Of a stretch of DNA of 64,000 bases, positions 8,824 through 16,497 are shown in pieces. Source of the DNA: Azonexus sp. GTDB lineage: Bacteria > Pseudomonadota > Gammaproteobacteria > Burkholderiales > Rhodocyclaceae. The stretch lies in assembly GCA_017983755.1 (NCBI GenBank), contig JAGOAU010000001.1, forward strand, positions 186,001-250,000, in the 5' to 3' direction. Position numbers and translations under genes: made by a program. Every line of letters starts with the position of its first letter. Position 1 is the stretch's first letter. The notes under the pieces were generated by a model, which worked only from the letters and a program-made list of their open reading frames with translations, had not been told where the DNA came from and did no database searches.

Positions 8824-9395
8824 GCGGCACCTCCGAAATGCGGTTTACGGGAAGTGCGCAGGCGGCGCAACAGAGCGACAAGGAGCAGTAGCCCGCCACC
8901 GGCGGCACCACCCCACAGGGCGTATTCCTTCCAGCCATGGGAGTGGGCGGTCGTTTCGGCATGTGCCTCTTCGTGGATGTCGAGTTCACCCGCCAGCAAG
9001 TCGGTATCATTGCCAGCAATGACGGTCGCTGCTACCGATATAGCCCCCGGCTTGAGTTCCTGCATCAGGGTTGCCTCGAACTCGCCCTCGGCATGCGCTT
9101 CGACCGGGATTTTGACGCCGCCCAGTTCCAATTCGAGCTTGGCGCCTTTGACCGGGCTGCCGTCGGCATAGCGGTCGAGATAAAGCGTCAGTTGCTTGCC
9201 ATTGACGACGCCGACCAGTTCAAAGGTTTCGGACGTTGCCGCAAAACGCGGCGAGGCGGGGCCGGCGGATGAAGCAGGCGCCTCACCATGGTCGTGCCCG
9301 TCACCGGCCCAGGCCAGTGGTGCCGCCAAGGCGATCCAGGCGGCCCATCCCAAAGCGGCCAGCGTGTTGGTTGTTCTCATGTTCGGGTTCCTCAT
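8820..9395 (-). CDS. His-rich exported protein with a C-terminal membrane anchor
   Basis: The 191-residue product has a signal peptide ending LAWA, then GDGHDHGEAPASS, nearly the same tag as in the adjoining adaptor protein. A beta-rich domain (about 50-140) follows, then a His-containing linker (HEEAHAETTAHSHGW), one transmembrane helix (about 160-178) and a basic tail. I infer a periplasmic metal-binding accessory of the efflux system. No named family is certain. Starts at 9395 and 9380 are both possible; 9395 overlaps the TolC-type gene stop as ATGA, which favours it. Confidence 0.8.
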   Translation of the reverse strand: MRNPNMRTTNTLAALGWAAWIALAAPLAWAGDGHDHGEAPASSAGPASPRFAATSETFELVGVVNGKQLTLYLDRYADGSPVKGAKLELELGGVKIPVEAHAEGEFEATLMQELKPGAISVAATVIAGNDTDLLAGELDIHEEAHAETTAHSHGWKEYALWGGAAGGGLLLLVALLRRLRTSRKPHFGGAA

Positions 9396-10693
9396 TTTTG
9401 TTCGGGGAGCAGGCCCAAGGCCTGACGCAGGGCGGAGATCGCGGCGGCCAGTTCAATCCGGGCGCGGGCGTTTTGCCGTTCAGCTTCGACGGCTTCGAGT
9501 TCGATGCGCAGGCGGGTCGGCAGGTCGCTTTCGCCCAGGCGGAAGGACTTGTCGAAGAAACCCCGCGACTCACGTGCCAGTTGAGCGCGCCGCTCGGCGG
9601 CCGCCAGTTGAATGCGACTGGATTCGACGCGCACCCGCGCCGTTTCCAGATCGGCGGCCAGGCGCTCGCGCTCGAGGCGAAGTTGCTCCTCGGTTTCAAG
9701 GGCTTCAGCGCGAGCCAGGCCGAACTTGGCGCGATTGCGGCTCTCCGAACCAAAGGGGATGCGCACGCCGAGTGTGACAGTCTGCTGATAATCGTCGCCG
9801 AATGCGCCCCGCTCGCGGGTCGTGGCCAGCAACAGTTCGGGATTGTTCCTTGTCTGCACGCTGGCCAGATCGGCACTGCGGCGAGCGACTTCGGCCCGGT
9901 CGAACAGTTCGACAACTGCTGGGTGGGTCGCATCCAGAGCGGTGAAGTCGGCTGGAACAGCCGGCGGGATTTCCGGCCCGTCGCTGGCTTTCTCGTCCGG
10001 CAGTCTGCCGATCAACGCGCGCAGTTGCTGGGTGGCTGCGGCTAGCAGGCTACCGCTTTCCGCCAGCGCCACCTCGGCGCTTGCCGCCGCACCGTCGGCC
10101 TGATGCTCGTCCGAGCGGGCAAGGTCGCCGGCCTTGACCCGGCGGCGGACATCTTCGGCCAGTTTTTGCGCACTGCCCAGGCGCTCGCGGGCCAGCAACT
10201 GTTCGCCACGGGCCCGCTGCCAGTTCCACCAGGCGTCACGCACGGCGGCGGCAGTGCGCAGTTGGGTGGCCGACACCCGGCTATCTAGGGCTTTGGATTC
10301 GGCGTCGGCCAGGGCACCCTGGCGGGAGCGCTCGCCGGGCAGCCACAGGGGCAAGGTGACGCCGGCCGCGTATTCGCGGTTACCTTGATTTTTGTTCAGT
10401 TGGTCGGTTTTGCCGGCCAGTTCAAGCGATGGCGGCTGGGCCGTCCAACTGCCGGCAACTTGCCGACGCGCCTCGGCTGCATCGCGCCGCAGATCGAGGG
10501 ATTGCGCCTCGGGTTGCCTTGCCCAGGCAGTAGCGAAGGCTTGCGGCAGGGTCATAGGGGCGCTGCCGGAAACTACTGGCGTTGATTGCGCCCAAAGATT
10601 GCCGGTTGATAGCGCGGCGAGCGAGCACAGCCCGGCAACAAGTAGGCGGGCCGGTAAAAGGGTCGTTCGTGAAACCGGTTTGCTTCGAGACAT
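9392..10693 (-). CDS. czcC: Outer-membrane efflux channel, TolC/CzcC family
   Basis: This is the outer-membrane channel of the efflux complex. The 433-residue protein has a signal peptide (ending NLWAQ) and two TolC-type coiled-coil repeats: LPQAFATAWARQPEAQS at about 49-65, and a second half starting near 255 with long Ala/Glu/Arg-rich helices. VTLGVRIPFGSESRNRAKF is typical of CzcC/CusC proteins. It is first of the four overlapping or closely spaced genes czcC, His-rich protein, czcB and czcA, and follows the czcI-like gene by 134 bp. Confidence 0.92.
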   Translation of the reverse strand: MSRSKPVSRTTLLPARLLVAGLCSLAALSTGNLWAQSTPVVSGSAPMTLPQAFATAWARQPEAQSLDLRRDAAEARRQVAGSWTAQPPSLELAGKTDQLNKNQGNREYAAGVTLPLWLPGERSRQGALADAESKALDSRVSATQLRTAAAVRDAWWNWQRARGEQLLARERLGSAQKLAEDVRRRVKAGDLARSDEHQADGAAASAEVALAESGSLLAAATQQLRALIGRLPDEKASDGPEIPPAVPADFTALDATHPAVVELFDRAEVARRSADLASVQTRNNPELLLATTRERGAFGDDYQQTVTLGVRIPFGSESRNRAKFGLARAEALETEEQLRLERERLAADLETARVRVESSRIQLAAAERRAQLARESRGFFDKSFRLGESDLPTRLRIELEAVEAERQNARARIELAAAISALRQALGLLPEQK

Positions 10694-10827
10694 CCGATTC
10701 TCCAGTGATGAAAAGACACACGGGGAATCGGCGAGGTGCGACCGGGAAGCGTCGCAATGCGTCAGAGTGGATCAGTCCACCACAGCCGCAAGGGAGAAGC
10801 GCAGAAAAGTGCTATCCACCCCGCCGA

Positions 10828-11181
10828 TTAGGCGAGGACGGACCAGTTGGGACGTTCAGGTTCAGCGAATGGCGCAGAGGATGTGGTTCCGGGCGACCCA
10901 GGAATGGCTAACGAAATGCCAGTAGCCAATGGCAAGCCAACAGCACCAAAAATTGCGACAACGCAGCCGGCATGACAGGTGCCACAGTCGTTGTCGATAC
11001 CGCTAGTCAGTTTGCTGTCCGGGATACCATCGCGGTCGGCATCGGCGTGATGCTTGTGTTCGTGATGGCCAAAGTGCTGCGAGCTTGCGTCTGTTTCGTG
11101 CTGACAATAGCCAGCCACTGCCGCCCAGGAGAACTGGAAGGGCAGGAAAACGAGCAAGAGGATGGCAAGCCAGCGGCGCAT
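10828..11181 (-). CDS. czcI: CzcI-family small exported protein
   Basis: The 117-residue product has a signal peptide (MRRWLAILLLVFLPFQFSWA), then AGYCQHE, a His cluster HFGHHEHKHHADAD, and a CGTCHAGC motif. This combination is typical of CzcI, a periplasmic protein encoded first in czcICBA operons and linked to regulation of Co/Zn/Cd efflux. It stands first in the leftward operon, as expected. CGTCH resembles a haem-binding CxxCH, but metal binding by the Cys/His cluster is the usual reading for this family. Confidence 0.82.
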   Translation of the reverse strand: MRRWLAILLLVFLPFQFSWAAVAGYCQHETDASSQHFGHHEHKHHADADRDGIPDSKLTSGIDNDCGTCHAGCVVAIFGAVGLPLATGISLAIPGSPGTTSSAPFAEPERPNWSVLA

Positions 11182-11373
11182 GGGGCGAATTCTATCAGTG
11201 AATACGAGCGTTAAAAATGAAACGCCGTGCTTCTCCGGGGATTTGTCGGCAGGACGAACAGAGCAAAGCTGTTCGATTCAACAAAGTACTATTCTCGTTG
11301 CCATTGGTGACCTTCCGTCGCGCAAGTATCAATAGCTTTCGCCAAGTTTGAGAGATTCATTGAGGATTGTCGG

Positions 11374-11631
11374 ATGAACAAGTCGAAGATGATTGTGGCG
11401 TTGTTGGTTGTGCTGATTGTTGGCATCGGGCTTTGGGCCACCTGGAAAACCGTATATCACACTGATGCCGACGGTCATGGACACATTCAATCGACGACTC
11501 ATGAGGAAGCCATTTCTCAAGTGCTTAGCTGGATGGGTAGTTTTTATGGTTCAAAACCTACTGCGCACGACCCCAAACACGACAATAAAACCCAAAATAA
11601 ACCTGGCGAGGCGGACGCTCCAAAAAACTGA
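11374..11631 (+). CDS. Small membrane-anchored hypothetical protein
   Basis: The 85-residue product has one N-terminal transmembrane helix (MIVALLVVLIVGIGLWATW) and a hydrophilic His-, Lys- and Asp-rich tail that probably faces the periplasm. No family is recognised. It is the only rightward gene between the efflux operon and the cadA unit, with TGAGGATTGTCGG before the ATG as a possible ribosome-binding site. Base composition is clearly more AT-rich than its flanks, which suggests recent acquisition. Confidence 0.55.
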   Translation: MNKSKMIVALLVVLIVGIGLWATWKTVYHTDADGHGHIQSTTHEEAISQVLSWMGSFYGSKPTAHDPKHDNKTQNKPGEADAPKN

Positions 11632-11700
11632 GCATGCGTGGTCCTACAGTAGCGGGGGGCTCGGCGAAACCAGGCCAAGCACCCAACCTGACGACGGCTC

Positions 11701-12183
11701 TCACCTTTGCCACATGTACTGCTGGTGCTGCATCATGTTGTCCATCATCATTTGCTGCATGCCCATGTAGCGGTCCATCATGTACTGGCGCTGCTTCATT
11801 TGCTCCGGCGAGAGCTTCGAGTATCCCTGCCAGCCCATCATGTGGCCTCCCATCCCCATCATGTGGTCACCGGCACAGCAGCCCATCATGCCCGGGCCGC
11901 CCATGCCATGCATCATCTGCATGTTGCTCTGCATGGTCGCCCAATTTTCATTCAATAGCTTCTGCCGTACTTGGGGGTCCTGCGTCTGACGGATTTTGTC
12001 CATCTGTTCCTGCATCTTCTTCATGTTCTCTTGAGCCTGCGCCATCTGCTTGTCGAATTCAGCAACATTGGGTGCGACCTGTTTCGCCGCAGCCGCCCTG
12101 TCGCCAGAACCCTGTTGCGCGGTTGCTGCTCCCGGGAGCACCGCGAGGGCAGTTATCGTCGCTATGAGAATAATCCTGTTCAT
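11701..12183 (-). CDS. Met-rich periplasmic protein, copy 1
   Basis: The 160-residue product has a signal peptide (ending ATAQQ), a charged helical segment with heptad-like MQEQMDKIRQTQDPQVRQKL, and a very Met-rich half containing MGCCAGDHMMGMGGHMMG and a C-terminal run MQQMMMDNMMQHQQYMW. Clusters of Met, His and two Cys suggest periplasmic binding of soft metals such as Cu(I) or Ag(I). A paralogue lies at 17433-17936; they share RQT-x-DP-x-x-RQKL, MMHG, MGCC-x-G-x-H and the Met/Gln tail. I know no named family. It is the last gene of the probable cadA unit, 121 bp after the cytochrome gene. Confidence 0.8.
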   Translation of the reverse strand: MNRIILIATITALAVLPGAATAQQGSGDRAAAAKQVAPNVAEFDKQMAQAQENMKKMQEQMDKIRQTQDPQVRQKLLNENWATMQSNMQMMHGMGGPGMMGCCAGDHMMGMGGHMMGWQGYSKLSPEQMKQRQYMMDRYMGMQQMMMDNMMQHQQYMWQR

Positions 12184-12304
12184 GTCGTCTCTCCTTGGTT
12201 GGATCAGCTATCAATGCGAGGCATGGCCTCGCGTCACGACAGGGGTGCGCCCACACAGAGCGCACCTCTGAATTTCTGAAGGTGACAACGGCGTCGAGAC
12301 GGTG

Positions 12305-12643
12305 TCACCAGCGATTGCCCCACGTCGGCCGCTTAACGGTCAGCCCGATCTGTGCCGCGTAGTACGCGGCGAGCTTCCCAATATCCTCATCGGACAACCC
12401 TTCCGCCTGTGGGTTCATCACCGGATCGATTCGTCTGCCATCGCGATAGGCCCGCAGTGCGCCTACGAGATAAGCCTCACGTTGACCGGCAATCCGAGGA
12501 AACTGGTCGGTGGCACTGTTGCCGTCGGCCCCATGGCACGCGGCGCAGACCTGCTGCGCCTTGTCCGGCGGCGTGACCTCGGCCGCGTGGACCGATCCTG
12601 CGGCCAGGAAAGCGGCCAGGCAGCTTATCCAGGCATTTCTCAT
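12305..12643 (-). CDS. Small c-type cytochrome, cytochrome c553-like
   Basis: The 112-residue product has a signal peptide (ending SVHA) and one haem-binding site, CAACHG, at about 33-38. PVMNPQAEGLSD supplies the probable axial Met, and the C-terminal helix AAYYAAQIG is typical of class I cytochrome c553 proteins. It is periplasmic. The start overlaps the stop of the other small cytochrome as ATGA, so the two are made together and may exchange electrons. The electron donor and acceptor are unknown. Confidence 0.88.
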   Translation of the reverse strand: MRNAWISCLAAFLAAGSVHAAEVTPPDKAQQVCAACHGADGNSATDQFPRIAGQREAYLVGALRAYRDGRRIDPVMNPQAEGLSDEDIGKLAAYYAAQIGLTVKRPTWGNRW

Positions 12644-12984
12644 TTGTCGTCCTTTCCGGCATAGAAAGCGGCAATCTCGGCAATTTCCCTATCGCCGAGC
12701 ATCGAGGCCATGTGATTCATTACGGGATGGCGGCGTTCGCCGCTGCGATAGGCCCTCAGGGATTTTTCGAGGTAGGCGGCGTGTTGTCCGCCTAGCTTCG
12801 GCGCCGTCTCGCCGGGACCCATGTGCATTCCCATGCCCATGCCGCCGCGCATAGCCATGTCGTGGCAGCCGTGGCACATCTCGACCTTGGTCCAGCCTCC
12901 GCCGGTGCGGCCCATGTCCCAGTTCTGCGCGTGTGCCGATGCGCCGGCCATGAGGATGAAGAGCATCGTTGCCAGATGTTTCAT
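12640..12984 (-). CDS. Small c-type cytochrome with a Met-rich insertion
   Basis: The 114-residue product has a signal peptide (ending SAHA) and one haem site, CHGCHD, directly followed by MAMRGGMGMGMHMGPGE. That Met-rich insertion is not part of the usual cytochrome c fold. HPVMNHMASMLGD supplies the probable axial Met, followed by IAEIAAFYAG. Haem plus Met/His-rich loop suggests a redox protein that meets copper or silver ions; this is an inference. Its start overlaps, as ATGA, the stop of an in-frame remnant of a P-type ATPase gene, and its end overlaps the second cytochrome gene. Confidence 0.85.
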   Translation of the reverse strand: MKHLATMLFILMAGASAHAQNWDMGRTGGGWTKVEMCHGCHDMAMRGGMGMGMHMGPGETAPKLGGQHAAYLEKSLRAYRSGERRHPVMNHMASMLGDREIAEIAAFYAGKDDK

Positions 12985-13101
12985 GCCGCTTTCTCCTTCT
13001 CTGAGCCAGTGGCTCGCAGCAGCCGCACGCCGTTACCCACCACCAGCAGACTCGCGCCCATGTCGGCGAACACCGCCATCCACAGGGTTGCATTGCCAAA
13101 A
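12981..13101 (-). pseudogene. 3'-end remnant of a CadA-type P-ATPase gene
   Basis: The frame ending at 12981 encodes a stretch beginning FGNATLWMAVFADMGASLLV and ending VRLLR, the same as the C-terminus of the complete ATPase encoded at 14180-16399 except for Leu in place of Met. It continues as ATGSEKEKAA to its own stop, which overlaps the next cytochrome start. Upstream of about 13101 the similarity stops abruptly, so no ATPase body remains. It is a decayed or duplicated end that keeps the junction to the cytochrome genes. The region is transcribed in the same direction as cadA. Confidence 0.85.
13015..13101. repeat. Direct repeat copy 1 of the cadA 3' end (87 bp)
   Basis: This 87-bp block matches 14187-14273 with a single difference (G at 13085 against T at 14257), in the same orientation. 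The offset is 1172 bp. The near identity points to a recent duplication or recombination. The genes between the copies encode an nDsbD-like and a DUF411 protein. Confidence 0.95.
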
Positions 13102-13131
13102 TTCACCAAACCGCACTTTTGGAAATCGGCG

Positions 13132-13569
13132 CTACTCGACCGAGTAGAGGCGCGACGACTCACCTGCTTGGGGCAATGTATACACTTTGAGCGTTCCCGC
13201 GACGTGCGGCCCCATGCCGGGGGCATTGGCCGGCATGCCCGGAATGGTCAGGCCCCTTACCGATGGCTTTTCGGCCAGCATTTTCTTGACGGCGGAGGCG
13301 GGCACATGGCCTTCCACGGTGTAGCCGCCGACTTTCGCCGTATGGCAGCTAGCCAAATGCGGGGGTACCCCAAACCGTTGCCGCTCCACGTCCATGGCTC
13401 GGGTATTGACTTGCTTGACCTTGAAGCCGGACTCTTGCATGTGCTTGACCCACGCAGTGCAGCATCCACAATCAGGATCCTTATAGACGGTCACTTCGGG
13501 CAGTTGTGCCGCAAGGGCGCCCTGTAGTGCGGTGGTCGCTAGCAGACTGGCAATGATCTTTCGCAACAT
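13132..13569 (-). CDS. DUF411 family metal-associated exported protein
   Basis: The 145-residue product has a signal peptide (MLRKIIASLLATTALQGALA) and the DUF411 pattern: VTVYKDPDCGCCTAW with a Cys-x-Cys-Cys site, VPPHLASCHTAKVGGYTVEGHVP, and GLTIPGMP. Members occur in copper and other metal resistance clusters and probably bind metal in the periplasm. The ATG at 13569 follows GAAAGG; a TTG six codons upstream is less likely. The C-terminal part after PGMP differs from the usual PYDV ending and stops about 30 bp from the duplicated ATPase end, so the tail may have been altered by that rearrangement. Confidence 0.85.
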   Translation of the reverse strand: MLRKIIASLLATTALQGALAAQLPEVTVYKDPDCGCCTAWVKHMQESGFKVKQVNTRAMDVERQRFGVPPHLASCHTAKVGGYTVEGHVPASAVKKMLAEKPSVRGLTIPGMPANAPGMGPHVAGTLKVYTLPQAGESSRLYSVE

Positions 13570-13638
13570 GGCAATAGAACCTTTCAAGAGATGGCTGGTG
13601 GGCTAAACACTGGTAATCGAAAAAGGAGATAACCGGCG

Positions 13639-14130
13639 TCAATCGAACTTCATGTCAACGGTTTTCTCGATCGGCGGATAACAGATGCCGAGTTTCTCAT
13701 TACACCCCTGATAAGATGCATAAAGGGTTAACGCTTTGCCCTTGGGTGCGCGTTCTAGGACGATTTCGGCGACTACGGGCGATTTATAGACTTCAATCAG
13801 TCCAAAATAGGGATCGTTCTTCATCTCGCCAGAAGGCAGCTTGACCTCCTTGATCAGGACGCCGCTGGCGTTCTTCAAGGCAAAGCGAACCTTGTTCTTG
13901 TAGAGATAGTGCTTCTTGGCAGGAATGATCTCAGCTACCACCGTATCGCTCCCCTTCAGGGAGGCCTTGAACCGAAAGGCCTGATCAGGAGGCAAGGGTT
14001 CCTCGGCAGCCGAAGTGCAATGGACCACGCCCAAGAGCATCAAGGCAGACAGCGTACGACGGTCGAACAGGGAGAAGGATCGTTGAGCCAATTTGTATTC
14101 CTCGTTTCGATTTTTGACCAAGGGTTGCAT
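13639..14130 (-). CDS. Stand-alone DsbD N-terminal-domain protein
   Basis: The 163-residue product has an N-terminal signal sequence after a basic stretch (LSALMLLGVVHCTSA) and one immunoglobulin-like domain ending YQGCNEKLGICYPPIEKTV. This Cys-x6-Cys-Y-P-P pattern is that of the alpha domain of the thiol reductase DsbD. The membrane and thioredoxin domains of DsbD are absent. It probably accepts or passes electrons between periplasmic thiols, possibly keeping the Cys-containing metal proteins of the cluster reduced; that is an inference. A good ribosome-binding site, AGGAG, precedes the ATG at 14130. The gene lies 49 bp after cadA. Confidence 0.82.
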   Translation of the reverse strand: MQPLVKNRNEEYKLAQRSFSLFDRRTLSALMLLGVVHCTSAAEEPLPPDQAFRFKASLKGSDTVVAEIIPAKKHYLYKNKVRFALKNASGVLIKEVKLPSGEMKNDPYFGLIEVYKSPVVAEIVLERAPKGKALTLYASYQGCNEKLGICYPPIEKTVDMKFD

Positions 14131-14179
14131 CGATATCTCCTACGTTCTTGTAAGGGGTTCCTCATGGGCTTAACCGGGA

Positions 14180-16399
14180 TCATTTGCGCAGCAGCCGCAC
14201 GCCGTTACCCACCACCAGCAGACTCGCGCCCATGTCGGCGAACACCGCCATCCACATGGTTGCATTGCCAAAAATGGCGAGCCCGAGAAAGATCGCCTTG
14301 ATGCCGAGGGCCAGTCCGATGTTTTGCCAGAGCACCGCATGGGTACGCCGGGACAGGCGAATGGTTTCGGGAATGCGGCGCAGGTCGTCGTTCATGATGA
14401 CCACGTCGGCCGCTTCCATTGCCGTATCCGTGCCCGCTGCACCCATCGCCACACCGATGTCGGCACGGGCCAAGGCGGGTGCGTCGTTGATGCCGTCGCC
14501 GGTCATCGCGGTCGGGCCATAACGATGCTGCAAATCTTCGATGGCGGCCAGTTTGTCCTCTGGGAGAAGATTGCCCCGGGCGTCGTCGATGCCTGCTTCC
14601 TTGGCAATGCTGGCAGCCGTCGCTGCGTTGTCGCCGGTCAGCATGACCGAGACGACCCCGAGCCGATGCAGGTCGGCCACTGCCTCCCGCGAGCTTTCCT
14701 TGATGGTGTCCGCCACCGCAAAAATCGCCAACACCTGCTGTTCTGTTGCCAACATGGTCACCGTCCGGCCTTGCGTCTCGTGCACCTGAAGGCGAGCCTC
14801 GATCTCGGCGCTGCACAGAGCGCGTTCCTCGATCAGGCGATGATTGCCGAGGATCAGCGTTTGGCCGTCGGTCCGTGCTTCAATGCCGCGTCCGGCAAGG
14901 GCGAGAAAATCGGTCAAGCCGTTTTCCGGAAGATTGAGACCGGTTGCAATTGCTTTTGAGACCGGATGATCCGAATGACCGGCCAGGCTGGCCGCCCAAG
15001 CGAGTACCTGTGATTCAGGGACCGTCGAAGGCAGCAGTTCTGTGGCGACCAGACGGGGTTTGCCTTCGGTAATGGTACCGGTCTTGTCGAGGGCAATGAC
15101 CCGCAGTTTGCGTGCCTCTTCAAGATAGACACCGCCCTTGATCAGGATACCGCGGCGGGCCGCTGCGGCCAGTCCGCTGACGACCGTTACCGGCGTGGCG
15201 ATCACCAGCGCACAGGGGCAAGCGATGACCAGCAGCACCAGGGCCTTGTAGAGTGCCTGCGTCCAGGTCCAGCCGAGAAACCAGGGGGTCAGAATCGCTA
15301 CTGCAACCGCGATGCCGAACACGGTCGGCGTGTAGATTGCGGCAAACCGATCTACGAATCGTTGCGTCGGCGCTTGTGTTCCCTGCGCCTGTTCGACTGC
15401 GTGAATGATGCGAGCCAATGTGGTGTCATCGGCAGCGGCCGTCACACGGAACTCCAGGATGCCGGTTTCGTTGATCGTGCCAGCGAACACCTGGTCGCCA
15501 GCCACCTTGTCAATCGGGATGCTTTCGCCAGTGACCGGTGCCTGATTGACCGCACTGGTTCCCGCCGTCACCTGGCCATCGAGCGGTATTCTGGCGCCGG
15601 GTTTGACCCGAACGCAGGACTCCAGCTTTACCGCGACGGCCGGTACTTCCAGCCACGTTCCATCAGCCTGCCTGACTTCCGCCGTCTGCGGCGTCAGGTC
15701 GAGCAGGCCCTTGATGGCGTTACGCGCCCGATCCACGGAGCGGGCCTCGATCAGTTCGGCAATGGCATACAGGGCCATGACCATCGCAGCCTCGGGCCAC
15801 TGGCCGATGAGGAAGGCACCGGTCACGGCCACACCCATCAGCGCGTTCATGTTCAACTGCCCGCGTCGTAAGGCAGCCAGTCCCTTGCTATAAGTAGAAA
15901 TCCCGGACAGCCAGATGGCGACGACGGCCAATGCCATACCGAAGCCCTTGAAAGGCAATGTGTCGGGCGCAAAGAAATCCTGCGCTTCCGCCCCGACGGC
16001 CAGCCCCAGCGCCAGAATGGCTCGCCATAGTTCACTGATGCCGACGTTTTCCGTTGCCGTCTGATCTGCCGACACCGCTTTGGGGCTGAACCCCGCCTTG
16101 CGGATGGCAGCCAAGGCGGCATCGAGGGCTTCCGTCGTCGCATCGATCGAAACCGTGCGTTCCGACAGTTGGAAACGCAGGGATCGGATACCCTCGATAC
16201 CGGCCACCGCACGACGGATGTCATTCTCCTCATTCGGACAATCCATGGTCGGAATCACGAAGACGGGCACGCCGTCGCTTTGAGTGAGATCTGAGGCTGC
16301 CGCGATTTCTGCGACTGTGGGCACTGCTGCGGAACAGCCGCCGGCACATCCGCAATGGGCGGTTTCCTGACGGGGCTGTGGGGTGGCTTCAAGACTCAT
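14180..16399 (-). CDS. cadA: Heavy-metal P1B-type ATPase, CadA/ZntA/PbrA type
   Basis: This pump exports Zn(II), Cd(II) or Pb(II) from the cytoplasm using ATP. The 739 residues include a Cys/His segment ETAHCGCAGGCSAAVP, a metal-binding domain with MDCPNEE (as in CadA/PbrA) at about 51-108, the actuator motif TGES, the membrane metal site IACPCALVIATP, the phosphorylation site DKTGTIT, and TGDGINDAPALA. The CPC motif with the MDCPNEE-type domain separates it from Cu ATPases. AAGGAG directly before 16399 selects this start over one seven codons upstream. The 3' end is duplicated at 13015. A MerR-type promoter lies just upstream. Confidence 0.95.
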   Translation of the reverse strand: MSLEATPQPRQETAHCGCAGGCSAAVPTVAEIAAASDLTQSDGVPVFVIPTMDCPNEENDIRRAVAGIEGIRSLRFQLSERTVSIDATTEALDAALAAIRKAGFSPKAVSADQTATENVGISELWRAILALGLAVGAEAQDFFAPDTLPFKGFGMALAVVAIWLSGISTYSKGLAALRRGQLNMNALMGVAVTGAFLIGQWPEAAMVMALYAIAELIEARSVDRARNAIKGLLDLTPQTAEVRQADGTWLEVPAVAVKLESCVRVKPGARIPLDGQVTAGTSAVNQAPVTGESIPIDKVAGDQVFAGTINETGILEFRVTAAADDTTLARIIHAVEQAQGTQAPTQRFVDRFAAIYTPTVFGIAVAVAILTPWFLGWTWTQALYKALVLLVIACPCALVIATPVTVVSGLAAAARRGILIKGGVYLEEARKLRVIALDKTGTITEGKPRLVATELLPSTVPESQVLAWAASLAGHSDHPVSKAIATGLNLPENGLTDFLALAGRGIEARTDGQTLILGNHRLIEERALCSAEIEARLQVHETQGRTVTMLATEQQVLAIFAVADTIKESSREAVADLHRLGVVSVMLTGDNAATAASIAKEAGIDDARGNLLPEDKLAAIEDLQHRYGPTAMTGDGINDAPALARADIGVAMGAAGTDTAMEAADVVIMNDDLRRIPETIRLSRRTHAVLWQNIGLALGIKAIFLGLAIFGNATMWMAVFADMGASLLVVGNGVRLLRK
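14187..14273. repeat. Direct repeat copy 2 of the cadA 3' end (87 bp)
   Basis: This copy lies inside the intact ATPase gene and encodes its last transmembrane region. Copy 1 is at 13015-13101. Confidence 0.95.
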
Positions 16400-16420
16400 G
16401 GCGCTCTCCTTGTTTCCCAT

Positions 16421-16451
16421 ATTAGAAACCTTTGAGTGGCTACAGAGTCAA
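16421..16451 (-). promoter_or_regulatory. MerR-type promoter and operator of cadA
   Basis: Read leftward there is a -35 TTGACT (16446-16451), a 19-bp spacer and a -10 TCTAAT (16421-16426). The over-long 19-bp spacer is the hallmark of promoters activated by MerR-family regulators such as ZntR, CadR and PbrR. The spacer holds the dyad ACTC-TGTAGCC-ACTC. The ATG of cadA is 22 bp below the -10. The plus strand shows an overlapping TTGAGT-19 bp-TGCAAT, but no rightward gene follows. A near copy is at 18156-18197. Confidence 0.85.
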
Positions 16452-16497
16452 TGGATTGCAATAAGGGAAACCGTTGGAGCGGACGGTCACCCATTGC

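Noticed and set aside
11011-11030. CGTCH in the CzcI-like protein as a haem-binding site
   Set aside because: The rest of the protein lacks a cytochrome fold or an axial Met segment. Cys/His metal binding fits the family better.
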